Shown here in pieces: positions 47,703 through 59,287 of a stretch of DNA of 64,000 nucleotides. The DNA is from Hyperoodon ampullatus (taxonomy: Eukaryota > Chordata > Mammalia > Artiodactyla > Ziphiidae). Location: contig OX457057.1 in NCBI GenBank assembly GCA_949752795.1, positions 104,249,513-104,313,512 of the forward strand. Reading direction: 5' to 3'. The position numbers and the translations under genes are program-made. Below the pieces are notes generated by a model. That model was not told the DNA's origin, searched no databases, and saw only the letters and a program-made list of their open reading frames with translations. Numbering within the stretch: position 1 is the stretch's first letter; every line of letters starts with the position of its first letter.

Positions 47703-47918
47703 GGGCTTCCCTGGTGGCGCAGTGGTTGGGAGTCCGCCTGCCAGTGCAGGGGACACAGGTTCGTGCCCCGGTCCGGGAATATCCCACATGCCACGGAGCG
47801 GCTGGGCCCGTGAGCCATGGCCACTGGGCCTGCACGTCTGGAGCCTGTGCTCCACAACGGGAGAGGCCACAGCAGTGGGAGGCCTACGTACCGCAAAAAA
47901 AAAAAAAAAAAAAAAAAC
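47703..47918 (+). repeat. CHR-type SINE, short form
   Basis: A box (tggcgcagtggttgggag), B box (ggttcgtgccccgg), short body and an A-tail of about 23. Flanks aaaacctcacc (left) and aaaaactcact (right) look like a weak, partly decayed target duplication. Confidence 0.92.
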
Positions 47919-47929
47919 TCACTGACAGT

Positions 47930-48465
47930 ATGGTGTGCCTTAGAGCCCATAGGCATAGCAGTGTGCCATAGCAGCTCAAGAGGCTGCTCCTACAGCAGGA
48001 AGCTTCATGATTGTAATAATGAATACTCATAACATTTCCTAAAGTTTTTGTAGCATCTCACAGTTTACAGAGCATTTTCACACTTATTACAGCTTTTTAT
48101 TTTCCCCTAATTTCCTTTTCCTTCTATAAGAAGGGAGACTGTTTCTAATCACTCATTCATTCATTCACCCACCCATCTCTTCATCCCACCCACATTCAGG
48201 CACTGAGCTAGAGGCAGGGGGCTTTCGGAGATGAGTGAGGAGATCAGGTCTAGGCGAGGAGACGAACACACAAACTGCAGTAGAGAGACATGCTCTGGTG
48301 AGGAGAATATGGGGAGAAAAGGGACCCACCAGGAGAGAAATCACAGGGAAGTAGAAGCAGAGCCTCCAGCCTGCCCTAACCATGGCCAAGTGAGAAAACA
48401 TCTTTCCTCCTTTTTAAAGTCTTGTCAGTTGGGTTTTCCCTTACTGCTGCCAAATGTGTGCTAAC
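47930..48465. other. Unassigned non-coding DNA
   Basis: No gene is seen. About 48,150-48,240 may be a decayed antisense L2 3' end ('cactcattcattcattcacc'). Confidence 0.4.
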
Positions 48466-48469
48466 TGAT

Positions 48470-48605
48470 ACAGTAGCCTCACTTGCAGATGAGGAAATTA
48501 AACCCCCAGAAGCAAAATAGTTTTGCCAAATGACACTCAGCTAGTAAGTACCTGAAGTGCTTCTTGATCCTGACGGCCTGATTCCAAGCCCCACGTGTCT
48601 CTGTA
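48470..48605 (-). repeat. MIR SINE fragment
   Basis: The plus strand is the complement of the MIR core: 'ttgcagatgaggaaattaaa', 'tttgccaaatgacactcagc', then 'tagtaagtacctgaag'. Confidence 0.7.
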
Positions 48606-50384
48606 CCCTGTGCTGGTCCCCTAGGGGAAGAGATAATGGAATTCCCTCTAGTCTGAGCCTTGGTGTACTCCCTGACACCCCTTTTCTGCATGCAGAGCGG
48701 AGATGGCCAGACAGAAAGGAGATGCCCAGGAACACTTATTCAGGTGGCATGAGCGTTGGTCACTTCCTCCCAGTAGGCTGAGTGACGGGCATTTCAGAAT
48801 AGGAAGCAATTTCCTTAAGTTCACCGGTGTTCATATAGACAGATGGGGGCGGGTACACAGTTAATCAGCCCACACGTAAACAGACTTTCTGAAGGCCACA
48901 GAGTGCCCCATGTAAATAGGAATCCAGTGCCTAAGTTTCAGGGAGCCTGATTGGGTGTGTGAAAGACTGAATGGCTCTGGGAACAGGAGTTAATGGGTGG
49001 GAGGAGTCTATTGGACTTGGGGTTGGAGAGTGGGCACATTGTAGCAAAGAAGGAGCCTCAGCAGCCAGCTGTGAGTTTGAAGTATGGGGGCAATTAGGTG
49101 TGAGCTATTTGCAGACAGAGAGAGAAAAGGTGAGCTTAGCGGCTCAGTTCTAGGTGCAGCCTTGACGCTGAGGACTGTCACCCTCAGTAGAGGCTGTGAA
49201 ATGATACACAGGGTTATCCTTGTAGAGGGGAGGGCCCAGAGTCAGAAACATTTAAAGTACATCTTTTCAGCGTTAAAAGAGGCACCATATATATAAACAT
49301 GAAGGTCAGGAATTCTAAACCCTTAACCGCTAATTGTCCCGCTTCACCTTAAGTAATTTGGCTAGAGTATGCTGATGCAGCCTGTATTTGCTGTGGGGTG
49401 CGGGGTGGTGTGTGTGTGTGTGTCTGTGTAGGGGAGGTAGTGAGAGGGGGAAAATGTGGCGTTTTTGCCAGCATTTGCTTTTTTTTCCTTAATTTTGGTC
49501 TTTTTTTTTTTTCTTTCCTGCTTTTCTCCACCCCTACAATAAGCTGAGGCAGTGTAAGTTACAATTTATTAGCTGGTTGCTATGGGTTACACCAGTGCTC
49601 CACAGATACTCCCTTCAGAAATAGTAACATTTAATGTAATGTAAAACAGAACTACCTCATCACCACTTGGTTGGCTTCTGCTGGCTTGTAATATTATATC
49701 CTTCCCTGCTGAGATCGAAGCCTCAGGAAATTAGCTGGTGCCATTATTTTATTATGATGATGGGTGTCTGCCATACCCCTTGTTTCGTGAAAAAGAGAGT
49801 TTGCAAACCAGAGTGTCTACAGGATCTGGGGTGCTAACTTGCAGGGTCCCGCAGTGCCTGGAGCCGGAGTGTTTGTTTCATCTTCCTGTTCATTATTTAA
49901 GGCAGTCTTCTTAAAGCCTAGTCCCTGTGAGCCAGAGGCCACTTACCATTTCAGGGAGGCTAGTCATAACTACTGATAGGTTTTATTTATTTTGCCATCT
50001 GTATAATATTTGTAGCAGGCTGATTAACAAAGATGTGTGGGCTGGTAAATTTTTAGGATAATATTTAGCTGTAAGGGTGATGTAAAAGAAAATGGTTAGG
50101 AGATGGCAACCCTGACTATAATCATGCAACTTAATATAAACCGTGTGTAAGAGAGATAGGCATTTCCAGGTCACCTACATTCTCCTTTCTGCCCACCATC
50201 TCCGTCAACCACCCACCTCACCTCTACCCCACCCAGAGCACACCTTCTGCCAATTGCCTCTCACTCGCTTCTCTCTGCTGCTCATGGAGCCGTGTCTCTT
50301 CCACATGTGGGTCACCGGGTCAGACTACAAATGTGTGCTTGCTGGGTCCACTTCTGTAGGAAGAGTGCTGGGGGGGTAGAAAAA
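48606..50384. other. Mostly unassigned non-coding DNA
   Basis: No gene or interspersed repeat is recognised with confidence. A (TG)n run lies at about 49,408-49,430 and a T-run at about 49,500-49,512. Confidence 0.4.
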
Positions 50385-50612
50385 ATATGGGATCTGGAGC
50401 CAGACGGCCCATGTTCAAAGCCTGACCCTGCCACTTTCTGGCTGCATGACCTTGGGTAAATCACAACTAGTTGGAGCCTCAGTTTCTATACTGTAAAATG
50501 GGTTAACAGTGTTTGCCTTGAAATGCATATCCTTAGGATGAGAGGGGAAATGTATGTTAAATCACTTAACACAGTGCCTGGCTCATTGTAGGTGTTTAAA
50601 AAGTGGTCCCGC
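50385..50612 (+). repeat. MIR SINE (near full length)
   Basis: Ordered MIR blocks: 'gatctggagccagacggccc', 'gccactttctggctgcatga', 'gagcctcagtttctatactg' and 'acacagtgcctggctcattg'. Confidence 0.85.
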
Positions 50613-50659
50613 TTACTCTTTTACTTTTCTAGAACGGGGGATATTATTGTTCCCTCTGC

Positions 50660-50960
50660 CAGCTTGTCCATCTGGGCAACTCCTGTTTTTTGTTCAAGAC
50701 TCAGCTCACACACAACCTCTTTTGTAGTCACCCTCCCACCTCCTGCTTTCAGACACTTGTTTCCCCTGCTCTCGACTCCACGTGGCACCTCGCAGACCCC
50801 TGTTGTAACAGGCGCCCTCCGGATTGCCAGTCTATTCACAAGCTTTCCTCCCATGGGTTCTGGGCTCCTTCAGGGCCGGGACCTTGCCTCATCCATCTCT
50901 CTTTCTAGCACAGATGTTTTCAGTGTAGTTTGCTGGATGTACAGATGAGGTAAGGAAGGA
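50660..50960 (+). repeat. L2 LINE 3' fragment, sense
   Basis: The sense L2 3' end reads 'tgttcaagactcagctcaca', then 'ggctccttcagggccgggac', then 'ttgcctcatccatctctct'. It is truncated at its 5' end. Confidence 0.75.
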
Positions 50961-51490
50961 ACTAGTTCATTAATTCATGTTCACTTAACACTACACCCCG
51001 GGGATAAAAGCCGAGGCTCCAGTCTACCAGCCAGGGGCAGCCGCTAGGACTAAGGACCAGCATATGCCGTAGTCTCTATGGTCCAAAAGCCTTTGGCAGC
51101 AAGGAACAAAAGATGCCGCTTACAATGGCTTAAAAATGGGAACATTTATTATGCCCAGAACAGGAAGTACTGTTCTTCAGTAACGCCATAAAGGACCCAG
51201 GGTCTACAGCTGCAGTCAGGCATGGTATCCAGATCAAATGGCAGTAACTACTGCTCTTTTTACGACGGGAAAACCTTTTTTAGAACCTCTGACCCTCACC
51301 TAGTAGACTTCTGCTCATGGTTCTGGCCAGAATTCTATTACTTGTTCTTTCTGTAGCCACTTACTAGCACAGGGAAAGGGACATCATGATGGCTCATAAC
51401 TCATGGTAATGAGTAGGACAGGCTGCCAAACAACACTGAGTTTCTGTGAAGAAGGGAGAAGTGTGGGGGTAAGTTTATCATGGCTGCTGT
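50961..51490. other. Unassigned DNA, possibly an old repeat
   Basis: A stretch near 51,085-51,160 ('agcaaggaacaaaagatgcc', 'acttattatgcccagaac'-like) resembles a recurrent mammalian repeat beginning 'gcaagtgacagaaa'. The family is not assigned. Confidence 0.35.
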
Positions 51491-51494
51491 GGCG

Positions 51495-51905
51495 TTCATT
51501 CATTTATTTATTCATCCAACATACTTGTTAAGCGCCTACCATGCACCAGGCATTGTGCTGGAAGCTGTGGACAATTGTGAATAAGAAACAAAAGACCCCT
51601 CCCCACAAAGAGCTAACGTTCCAGTGGGGAATGGGACAGTGAACATGTCAACAGGTTAACAGGAGAATTACAGAGTGTTGGGAGTGTCAAAAAGGAAATA
51701 AACAGGGCAGTATAGCAGAGAGAGAACAGGGGCTACACTAGCCTGGGTGGTCAGGGAAGGCCTCTCTGAGAAGGTAACATCTGACGGAACAGGGAGCACA
51801 TGTCAGGTGAAGATCAGGAGGAAAAGTACTCTAGGTAGAGGGACAGCAAGTGCAAAGGCCCTGAGGCAGGAATGAGGTGATGGTGTGGCTGGAGCAGAGT
51901 CTGTG
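51495..51905 (-). repeat. L2 LINE fragment, antisense
   Basis: It begins with the L2 3' end complement 'cattcatttatttattcatc', then 'cctaccatgcaccaggcatt'. It continues into 'gggaaggcctctctgagaag' and 'acagcaagtgcaaaggccct', and breaks off near 51,905. Confidence 0.82.
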
Positions 51906-52930
51906 CCTAATGACTGATCAAATGTTGCTCCTGGAACCCAGCCCAGCTCCCACCCCAGGCTGGAAACAGATGACTGGCAACAACTCTGGCTTCCCAAAGC
52001 CTCTCCTGCCCAGACTTGCAGCCCCACCCAGGTCAGAGGCACAGCTGCTGAGGCCACAGGACAATAGGCAAGCTGTGGGATCAGCCTGTGAAGAGAGGGA
52101 AAGCCACCATGATTCTGACAAAGGACCCACACATTGGGTCAAAGGCTTCTGCCTAATCTGTGTAGCAGAGATTTCCTCGGCCACAGCTACCTGGGGGTAT
52201 GAACAGACAGGTGCAAGGTAACCATGGAACTGCTTTCTGTGTGTGTCTTTCTGTGTCCCCCATGGGCTCACAGGCTCCCCCATCGTGCCAGGGCAGGCCC
52301 AGCTGCTCCTCCTTTGCATGGAAGCAGGGCAAGGCCGCTGCTAGGTGTGACAGCTCTGCGGGTTGAAGAGGCAGGGCCTGAAATTCTGGGCTGTTGGTGT
52401 AGGAATCTCTCCCACCTTTCTGTAGCCCAGTTTCTAGGTGGGCATGAGGATGGATTGATAGATGTGGTCCCCAAATCTCATTCCATTTCAGAGACTGGTC
52501 ATTCTTCTTCTTTCCTCGTCTTGCCAACAGTGAAAACCTCTCTGGGGATTTTCACCTGCTTCTGCCAGGTTCAAGCCCGTCACAGCCCGGCCAGGCCAGA
52601 ACAGTGTGTCCTCCTCCCCCTTCCTCTGTCAGCTGTGATGGCAGGCGTGTTCACGGGGCTTCCTCTGGAAGCTGGTGTTTTTGCCTCCATCTTCCAGGTG
52701 GCTACCTCCCCAGAGGTAAACTAAGTAAACTAGTGTAGGCTCGTGGAGTGTCCAAATGAGGCCACATTAACATCAGTACCCTGTCCCTGTTCACTGCCCC
52801 AGGACACCCACCTGCCTGGTGTGTCTCATACCCACAGCTTTTCTGGAAGTCCCTGGGGATGTCTCAGCCATGTCTGCAAATCGCTTTGCCTTCCTGGACC
52901 TTTGGTTCTTGGCAGTCAGTTTGAGAGTAG
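51906..52930. other. Unassigned non-coding DNA
   Basis: Frames of 109-166 codons overlap on the two strands here. None has a recognisable domain or plausible start context, so I do not call a gene. Confidence 0.45.
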
Positions 52931-52940
52931 AAGAAGGAAC

Positions 52941-53151
52941 GGGCTTCCCTGGTGGCTCAGCGGTTGAGAGTCCGCCTGCCGATGCAGGGGACACAGGTTC
53001 GTGCCCTGGTCCGGGAAGATCCCACATGCCGCGGAGCGGCTGGGCCCGTGAGCCATGGCCGCTGAATCTGCACGTCCGGAGCCTGTGCTCCACAACGGAA
53101 GAGGCCACAACAGTGAGAGGCCCGCATTATCACACACACAAAAAAAAAAAA
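52941..53151 (+). repeat. CHR-type SINE, short form
   Basis: A box (tggctcagcggttgagag), B box (ggttcgtgccctgg), short body, then a CACACA run and A-tail. Flanking aagaaggaa at 52931-52939 and 53152-53160 is the target duplication (9 bp). Confidence 0.92.
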
Positions 53152-53160
53152 AAGAAGGAA

Positions 53161-53614
53161 AACACCTCCCTGCCCCCAGTGTGACAATACTACCAGGCCC
53201 TAGAACAGGGTCGCTTGGCATCCAGGGGGCTGGGAGGAGGGTGAGACACCCCAGCTGTCCTCTTGCCTCCAGTGTGGTTGGTTGCCGTAGAGACTACCAC
53301 ACTGGCCCCAGGACCACTGATTCCTCCTGACTTGGACCTGTGCCGCTGAATCTGCCAGGCTCTGTTCTCCTTGAGGTTAAACCATCTCTTAGGAGCTTCA
53401 CATTTGACTTTTGTCACCAATCTCCCTACCTCCTTCCTCTCCTTGTCCCAAGTCTGCAGGCAACCCCAGCTGGGGTTCTTTCTCTGGAGCTCCGGAAATC
53501 CAGGTGGGAAGATGTCACTCCATCATTCAGACGTACCTGAATCTTAGCTCTAACCCAGCCTGTTGTAGAATATTAACAGCAAAGGGAGTTGGGGAGGGTG
53601 TCCCTAAGATCAGC
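53161..53614. other. Unassigned non-coding DNA
   Basis: No gene or repeat recognised. Confidence 0.4.
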
Positions 53615-53690
53615 TGCCTCATTCTGCAGATGAGCCAACGGAGGTCTAGAGAGGGGAAGTGGTTGAACTCAGGACATGGACCACAGAACT
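53615..53690 (-). repeat. Short MIR-like fragment
   Basis: The plus strand 'attctgcagatgagccaacg' followed by 'agagaggggaagtggttgaa' resembles the complement of the MIR core. It is short and of low certainty. Confidence 0.4.
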
Positions 53691-54855
53691 CATGGCAGGA
53701 TGGGGCTCACCACGTCTCCTGACTTCAGTCTGGGTCTCTGTTTACTGGATCATCTGCCCTCTCCCATTCAGAATTTTACAAAAGTCTTTCTATCTTGGAG
53801 TACCTCCTCCTTCAGCCCTCCACCAACTTTGTATGACATCTGAAAAGGGGCCCAGCCACGAGTGGCATCGGTGGTCTGTCTTGAGGATGAAGACCACCTT
53901 TGACAGTCCCTCTCCTAGGCCAAGTAGGAGAATCAACACATATTTATTGAATCAGATTAGGGAATAATTTGCTATTTTCTACTTATTCTATAGTATATTA
54001 ATAGGACTCCTGTGAAAATAAGAATGCATATATTCTGCTCAAACAATTAGATTAAACAAATTATGATTATTATTACTGCAGGACTTAGAGCTTCTGACTA
54101 TGGCCATCCAATAGGAACCTATAATAACTCCAGAAACTGTGCTCCGTACCACATTTTGGGGAATGCTGCATGAGGGAAGAGGCATGGAAAATCTGAAGCT
54201 CCCTTGCTCCTTGAACAGGGTCTCCTGGCTCCCTAAGACAGCCAAACCCCTAATTACTCTTGGGAAATAGTGTTCCTACTCCCGGTGAAGCTGCCTCTCT
54301 GTGGCCTCAGGGCTGCTGCAGGGCAGGGTGGAGTTCAGATCACCCCATTTGCACAGGTGGGGCTTCTAGAGTGGCTGAGATGCTTCTACTCCTTGCCCCC
54401 TGTTTCTTGGAGCAGAGTTTAAGGAAGCCAAACAGGCTTTTGGCCCAAGAGACCAGACATGAAATGAAACCTATTTTCCAACGGGCATTCTTCTGGCTTT
54501 TCCTCCAAGTGGGATTTTTGACTGTAGGATTGGGTTTAAACATTGAATTTCAATTTTGTATACACACACCAAGAGGTCCCCGGGGCAATGGGGACATTTT
54601 AAATGAACACCAGCCCAAGTCCTCTACCTGCCAAGTGTTCCCTTAAGCTGCTTAGGTCTGTTTCCACCATCCTGTCTTTCAAATATTTATGTGGCAGATT
54701 ATAGGCAATCTTCAAAGGCAAGGAAATGCAAATCTGTTCTATAAATCAGAGAATAACACAGCTGCTGTCTTCCTCAGAGTGACAGCTCACGAATGCCAGC
54801 ATCTCTGCCTGCGGAAGGGGTGGTGGGAGGTAGGCTTCTTGCCCTCAGACAGGCC
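53691..54855. other. Unassigned non-coding DNA
   Basis: No gene or repeat recognised. Confidence 0.4.
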
Positions 54856-54856
54856 T

Positions 54857-54865
54857 GGTGTGTGT

Positions 54866-54907
<42 letters not shown>
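54857..54907 (+). repeat. (TG)n microsatellite
   Basis: About 25 TG units with one TA interruption. It gives a false Cys/Val repeat in the plus frames. Such long TG runs are usually length-polymorphic. Confidence 0.95.
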
Positions 54908-54909
<2 letters not shown>

Positions 54910-55530
54910 TGAAGGTGGGGAAGGGAGTGGGAAGTTCTTTGCCTTTTTGTAGAACAGCAGGTTTTATTTTTTGTTTTTTTAATTTCCCAACAGTGAAGGA
55001 GTTAACTTATTCCACGAACTGTAACAAACTGCCAAGGGATAGAACCTCTCCAGGGATCTGAGGCACCCAGGAAACTAGAGAAGAGGGTGACTTTCAGTTT
55101 GGGAGGAAATGTACCCAGAATGTGAAGTAAGGGTGACGGGAGAAATCAACAAGTAATGACTTTGAGAATTCCAAAATGAATTTAATTTAGTCGAAATGAG
55201 TAAAAAGGAAATTGTGCCTTGCAAATACTCGCGCACATTAAGCTCTGGCCCAGGGTCTTAACAATCTGTCAGGACAGGCCCAGTGGTGCTGAAGATTATA
55301 CTTTCGTGGGCTCTTTTCGCCTGTTGCCGTGAACACATGGATTTGGTACACTGGTGTTCAGTGACACATGCACATCCACCAAGACCAAAGGTGGAGTTTC
55401 TGGTCCTTGTCAAGCAGCTGGTTCTGGCCTAGTGTCACCCTGTGGAAGCACCTGGGGAAGGCTTTAGTCAACAGGGTGCAGAGGCCCTGGGAAGTGATGT
55501 ATACGGGGAAACGTGTTGGGAAAAGATTTG
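54908..55530. other. Unassigned non-coding DNA
   Basis: No gene or repeat recognised. Confidence 0.4.
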
Positions 55531-55534
55531 CTGG

Positions 55535-55960
55535 GTGTTAGTCAGAATTCTGCTGAAAGTGACTCATACTCACTTAGGCAAGAGGGGAATTTTCAGGGTC
55601 ACAGAGGGAGTGTTGAATAACCAAATTACGGGGAATAAAAGGGCATATAGTTGGGCTTGGGAATAGCTGGAACACCGCCAGCCTCTCTTCCATCAACTGT
55701 CTTTAATTTTCCTCTGTGCTGGTTCTAACATGGCTGGCAACAACTAGCAGATTCTGTACCTAACACCTTCACCACTACAGAAACTATTCTGTACTGAACA
55801 ACTTTTGTCATGATCAAGTCCTATTTCAAGTTATCCTAGGAAAGAACTATGATTGGCCAAACTGGGATCAGGTGTTCATGCCTGGACCAATCAACCGTAG
55901 GGCGGGAGGGGGCATGGGGTTATATAAAAACATGGCAGCCCTTATGGACCTCATACTGAT
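55535..55960. repeat. Ancient interspersed repeat, family uncertain
   Basis: It opens 'tgttagtcagaattctgctg' with 'gactcatactcacttaggca', and later has 'atgattggccaaactgggat' and 'gcctggaccaatcaaccgta'. These occur in this order in a widespread mammalian repeat. The passage at 12.8-12.97 kb matches its right part. The family name is not certain. Confidence 0.45.
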
Positions 55961-56370
55961 AAGGAGAGGCCATTTTAGCAAAAGGAGTGGGTAAGCTTTG
56001 GACAGACAATCCATCAATATCTACTACAACCAAGACAGGACCTGAAAAGGGACCAGGGAAGATAATGTGATGAATGAATTATATATTGGAATTCCACTGA
56101 CCTCCTCCTTGAAACTCAGTATTCCATAGGATTCCTTAATGACACTCAATTCACCCGGTTTGTCTTTTTCTTTTCCTGACAGCTCTTATTCTTTCTCCTT
56201 GACTGCCCTGGATCCTCCTCTTCTCTGCTTTAAGGATCTCCTCAAGATTGCAGGCCCTTTACAATCTTGCCTCTGGAGGAGACCAATAAACTTTTTCCTT
56301 CCATGCATAAAAATCACTCACTGTTACAACCTTCCCCTTATCTTCCAGAAGAAACCTACACTTGAATTTC
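55961..56370. other. Unassigned non-coding DNA
   Basis: No gene or repeat recognised. Confidence 0.4.
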
Positions 56371-56371
56371 T

Positions 56372-56530
56372 GTTAGCTACTCAAAACGTGCTCCTTGAAT
56401 CAGCCATGTCAGAATCACCTGGAAACTTCTTGGAACTGCAGAAACTTGGGACTTGTCCCCAAACTACTGAATCAGTCTACATTCCAGCAGGATGACCTGG
56501 CAAGTTCATTAATCTGAAACGCATTGCTTT
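56372..56530. mobile_element. MER5A-like hAT-Charlie fragment
   Basis: Blocks 'catgtcagaatcacctggaa', 'cttgtccccaaactactgaa' and 'catccagcaggatgac'-like sequence match the MER5 plan in diverged form. The inverted ends are decayed. Confidence 0.6.
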
Positions 56531-57129
56531 AAGCAGTTGCAAATTGAACTCATAGCCTTTCTGCTCTTGACAGCTAAATAAGTATTTCTTCACAATCTTC
56601 CCATGAGGTCAAAAGCAACTACATCTAAAAACTCAGACTCCAATAACCCTCAGAATTACTTTTTTCAATACTTGTCTTCACTACCTATATCCAATCCATC
56701 ACCAGTTTGTACCTATTCATCCCACTGTCTCATTGGTCTGCTTTTCCTAACCACCTACAGCAGGCTCTAACAGATACATTTGCCACTCATTTATAAAACG
56801 AGCCCAGTAGTACTATGCCTCATTTACATATTTACATACAAATTTAATGTGCAATTATATTCATCTTGCTAGGAGCAGTTTTCAACCATGGCTTTGTGAG
56901 CAGTTGTAAGGGATATTGCAAACAATATATTATTAATTATAAGGTATCATAATTTATGAACAATTTATATTCTTAAATATATTAGTTGGGATTAAAGATT
57001 ATTTCTAAAATTATGTTGACTAACCTGCATTCTAATACGCTATAATGAGCAGCAGAGAAAGTGGTAGAATAATACCTTTTGGGCCAGGAATTGTACATAA
57101 GAGTATGTCTTATATATAAACATCATCTA
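56531..57129. other. Unassigned AT-rich DNA
   Basis: No gene or repeat recognised. Confidence 0.4.
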
Positions 57130-57272
57130 TCACAGGGGTCAGAAAACTCTGTAAAAGGCTAGATAGAAAATATTTCAGGATTTCTGGGCCATATGGTCCC
57201 TGTCACAGCTATTCAACTTAGCCATTATAGTGAGAAAGCAACTACAGACAATATATCTTGGTTACAGTAGCT
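57130..57272. mobile_element. hAT-type MER element fragment
   Basis: It contains 'ctgtaaaaggctagatagaa', 'tctgggccatatggtccctg', 'tcacagctattcaacttagc' and 'gagaaagcaactacagacaa', in the order of a common mammalian MER1-type DNA transposon. It is truncated at the right by the old L1. Confidence 0.65.
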
Positions 57273-57507
57273 TTAAAACAAGACTTGAACTCAGATAGTT
57301 CAAGTCCTCCAATTTTGAATTTCTTTTTCACAATTATTTTGGCTAATATAGGTTCTCTGCAATTCCATATAAATTTTAGGTTTAGCATGACAATTGCTAA
57401 AAAATAATCTGCTCAGATTTTGTTTGGGATCATATTGAATCAATTTATGGAGAATTGCCAGCTTAACAATACTGAGTCTTCCAATTCGCAAACAGGGTAT
57501 ATCTTTC

Positions 57508-58553
57508 CTTTTTTTTATATAAATTTTTTTATTCATAAATATTTTCCAAAATGAAAATAGGTTTACCAAAAAATGTCCCTTACTGGGGAGGTCGGGGACA
57601 GCCCTTGCTCCTGGGCCACCAGGATGGGAAAACTTCGGGGCCTGCTCCCTGCTTTCTAAAGGGGGGCGGGGAGTCCCATCAATCTTCCAGGGCAGGGCCC
57701 TCACCTGGGCAGAAGGATCAGCATGCCAGGGAGAGGGGTGGGGTGGAGTGAGGGGCCAGTGCACTCAAAGGTGAAGTCTTCCTTCTTCCATGATCCCCAC
57801 TTCTCCTAATTAAAATAGATTTAGGTGCCCTACCCCAACTGGACGGTGGTGGCCTCGGGCTCCTCGTGCCTCTGGAAACATATCATGTATCTGGTATGGA
57901 ACTGCCACGACTGTTTTTTTTAGGGCTTTGGCTGCCTGGTACTGTACCTTAGTGCCCTCCAGATAGAAGAAGATGAAGGAGAGCGTCTCTGTCCACAGAC
58001 GCTGGTAGAACTCTGCAGTGTGCCAGTGTGGGGGCAGCACCTGCTGGTGCTTGGGGATTCGGACAGGGGCTCCTGGGGAGGGACGGCTGGATGCACTCAC
58101 AGTCTGAGCGGTGAGGAGTGTGGTGCCAGGCGGCCTCCTGGTTGAGCTCTCCTTGGTGAGGGCCACAGACCCCAGTGGACACACATCTAGTAGTGGAACT
58201 GCCATGGTGCTGCTCAGGATGTTGTCTTGCTCAGTCAGGTGCAGCATAGGCAAGGGGTCCTCAGTGCTAAAGCTGAAGGCTGCTGGCTCTCCCATGGACT
58301 GGAAAGAACTCAGAGGCTCGGGGCCTTGATCTCCAGGGTGGTGCTGAGCTGCCTTGGCCTTGCTGAAGCTAGGCTTTGGGGAGCTGGGAGGATTCACAGG
58401 TAGTAACACCAGGAGCTATGCCCCCACCCCCAGGTGGTTCCCTGATCCTGGGATCACACAGTACTGGGTTCCTTTGAGGTAGGTTGTGGGTCCAGAAGGG
58501 GGACCCAGAGCCTGGCTATTGGCATTTTTGCTCCCACTGCTGCTAAGGGCAGG
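57508..58553 (-). pseudogene. CNOT3: Processed pseudogene of CNOT3 (3' part)
   Basis: CNOT3 is a scaffold subunit of the CCR4-NOT deadenylase complex. Its C-terminal NOT-box domain binds CNOT2 and CNOT1. Read on the minus strand, this copy carries the CNOT3 region before the NOT box ([16 protein letters not shown] near 58,390-58,340, [19 protein letters not shown] near 58,255-58,200). The NOT-box start follows ([30 protein letters not shown]; about 58,010-57,915). After a frameshift it continues with [10 protein letters not shown] and FQRHEEPE, then, after stops, EKWGSWKKEDFTFE near 57,810-57,765. Frameshifts in the middle (around 58,190-58,030) and stops near 57,830 destroy the reading frame. 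The 3' UTR follows without introns. An AATAAA signal lies at 57528-57533 on minus, and a T-run on plus at 57508-57516 marks the poly(A) tail. Absence of introns plus a tail show retroposition. The 5' end is truncated and its exact position is uncertain. No target duplication was found. Confidence 0.9.
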
Positions 58554-58580
58554 GTTTGTGTGTGTGTGTGTGTGTGTGTA
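58554..58580 (+). repeat. (TG)n microsatellite at the pseudogene 5' junction
   Basis: About 12 TG units sit exactly between the CNOT3 pseudogene and the right-hand piece of the old L1, where a target duplication would be expected. Expansion or deletion here may have erased it. Confidence 0.85.
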
Positions 58581-59287
58581 GTTTTTAGTGTACAGGTCAT
58601 GTATATGTTTGGTTAAATTTATTCTTAAGTATTTTGTATTTTTGGTGCTGTTGAAAAATTCCATTAAATATTTAGTTTTCCATGCTTATTGTTAGTATAC
58701 AGAAATACATTCAATTTGTTTTGTATATTGATCTTGTGTTCTGCAACCATACTAAACTCACTTATTATTATTTTTTCTTATTAGTTATCCATTTTATACA
58801 CATCAGTGTATACAGGTCTATCCCAATCTCCCAATTCATCACACCACCACAATCACCCCACTGCCGCTTTTCCCCCTTGGTGTCCATACGTTTGTTCTCT
58901 ACATCTGTGTCTCAATTTCTGCTCTGTAAACCGGTTCATCTGTACCATTTTCTAGGTTCCATATATATTTGTTAATATACAATATTTGTTTTTCTCTTTC
59001 TGACTTACTTCACTCTGTATGACAGTCTCTAGATGCATCCACATCTCTACAAATGACCCAAGTTCGTTCCTTTTTATGGCTGAGTAATATTCCATTGTAT
59101 ATATATACCACATCTTCTTTATCCATTCATATGTCGGTGGGCATTTAGGTTGCTTCCATGACCTGGCTATTGTAAATAGTGCTGCAATGAACACTGGGGT
59201 GCATGTGACTTTTTGAATTATGGTTTTCTCTGGGTATATGCCCAGTAGTGGGATTGCTGGGTCATATGGTAATTCTATTTTTAGTTC

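Larger units (their letters stand above)
57298..58757 (-). mobile_element. Old L1 ORF2 fragment, split by a CNOT3 pseudogene
   Basis: The pieces 57298-57507 and about 58580-58757 are two consecutive parts of one diverged L1 ORF2 in antisense. The left piece has 'tttgggatcatattgaatca' and 'caatactgagtcttccaatt'. The right has 'tttagtgtacaggtcatgta', 'tttattcttaagtattttgt' and 'gttctgcaaccatactaaac'. Compared with the younger L1 copy at 60.3-60.8 kb, about 40 bp between the pieces are missing. The right piece is cut off at 58757 by the younger L1. Confidence 0.82.

Noticed and set aside
51803..52724. 109- to 166-codon frames on both strands
   Set aside because: Both strands are open over the same DNA, part of it is an L2 fragment, and there are no motifs or splice signals I can support.
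54857..54950. Cys/Val-rich peptide
   Set aside because: It is the translation of a (TG)n microsatellite.
57810..58409. Functional 199-codon CNOT3-like gene
   Set aside because: The frame is shifted relative to CNOT3 in several places, lacks most of the protein, and sits in an intronless, tailed retrocopy, so it is a pseudogene.
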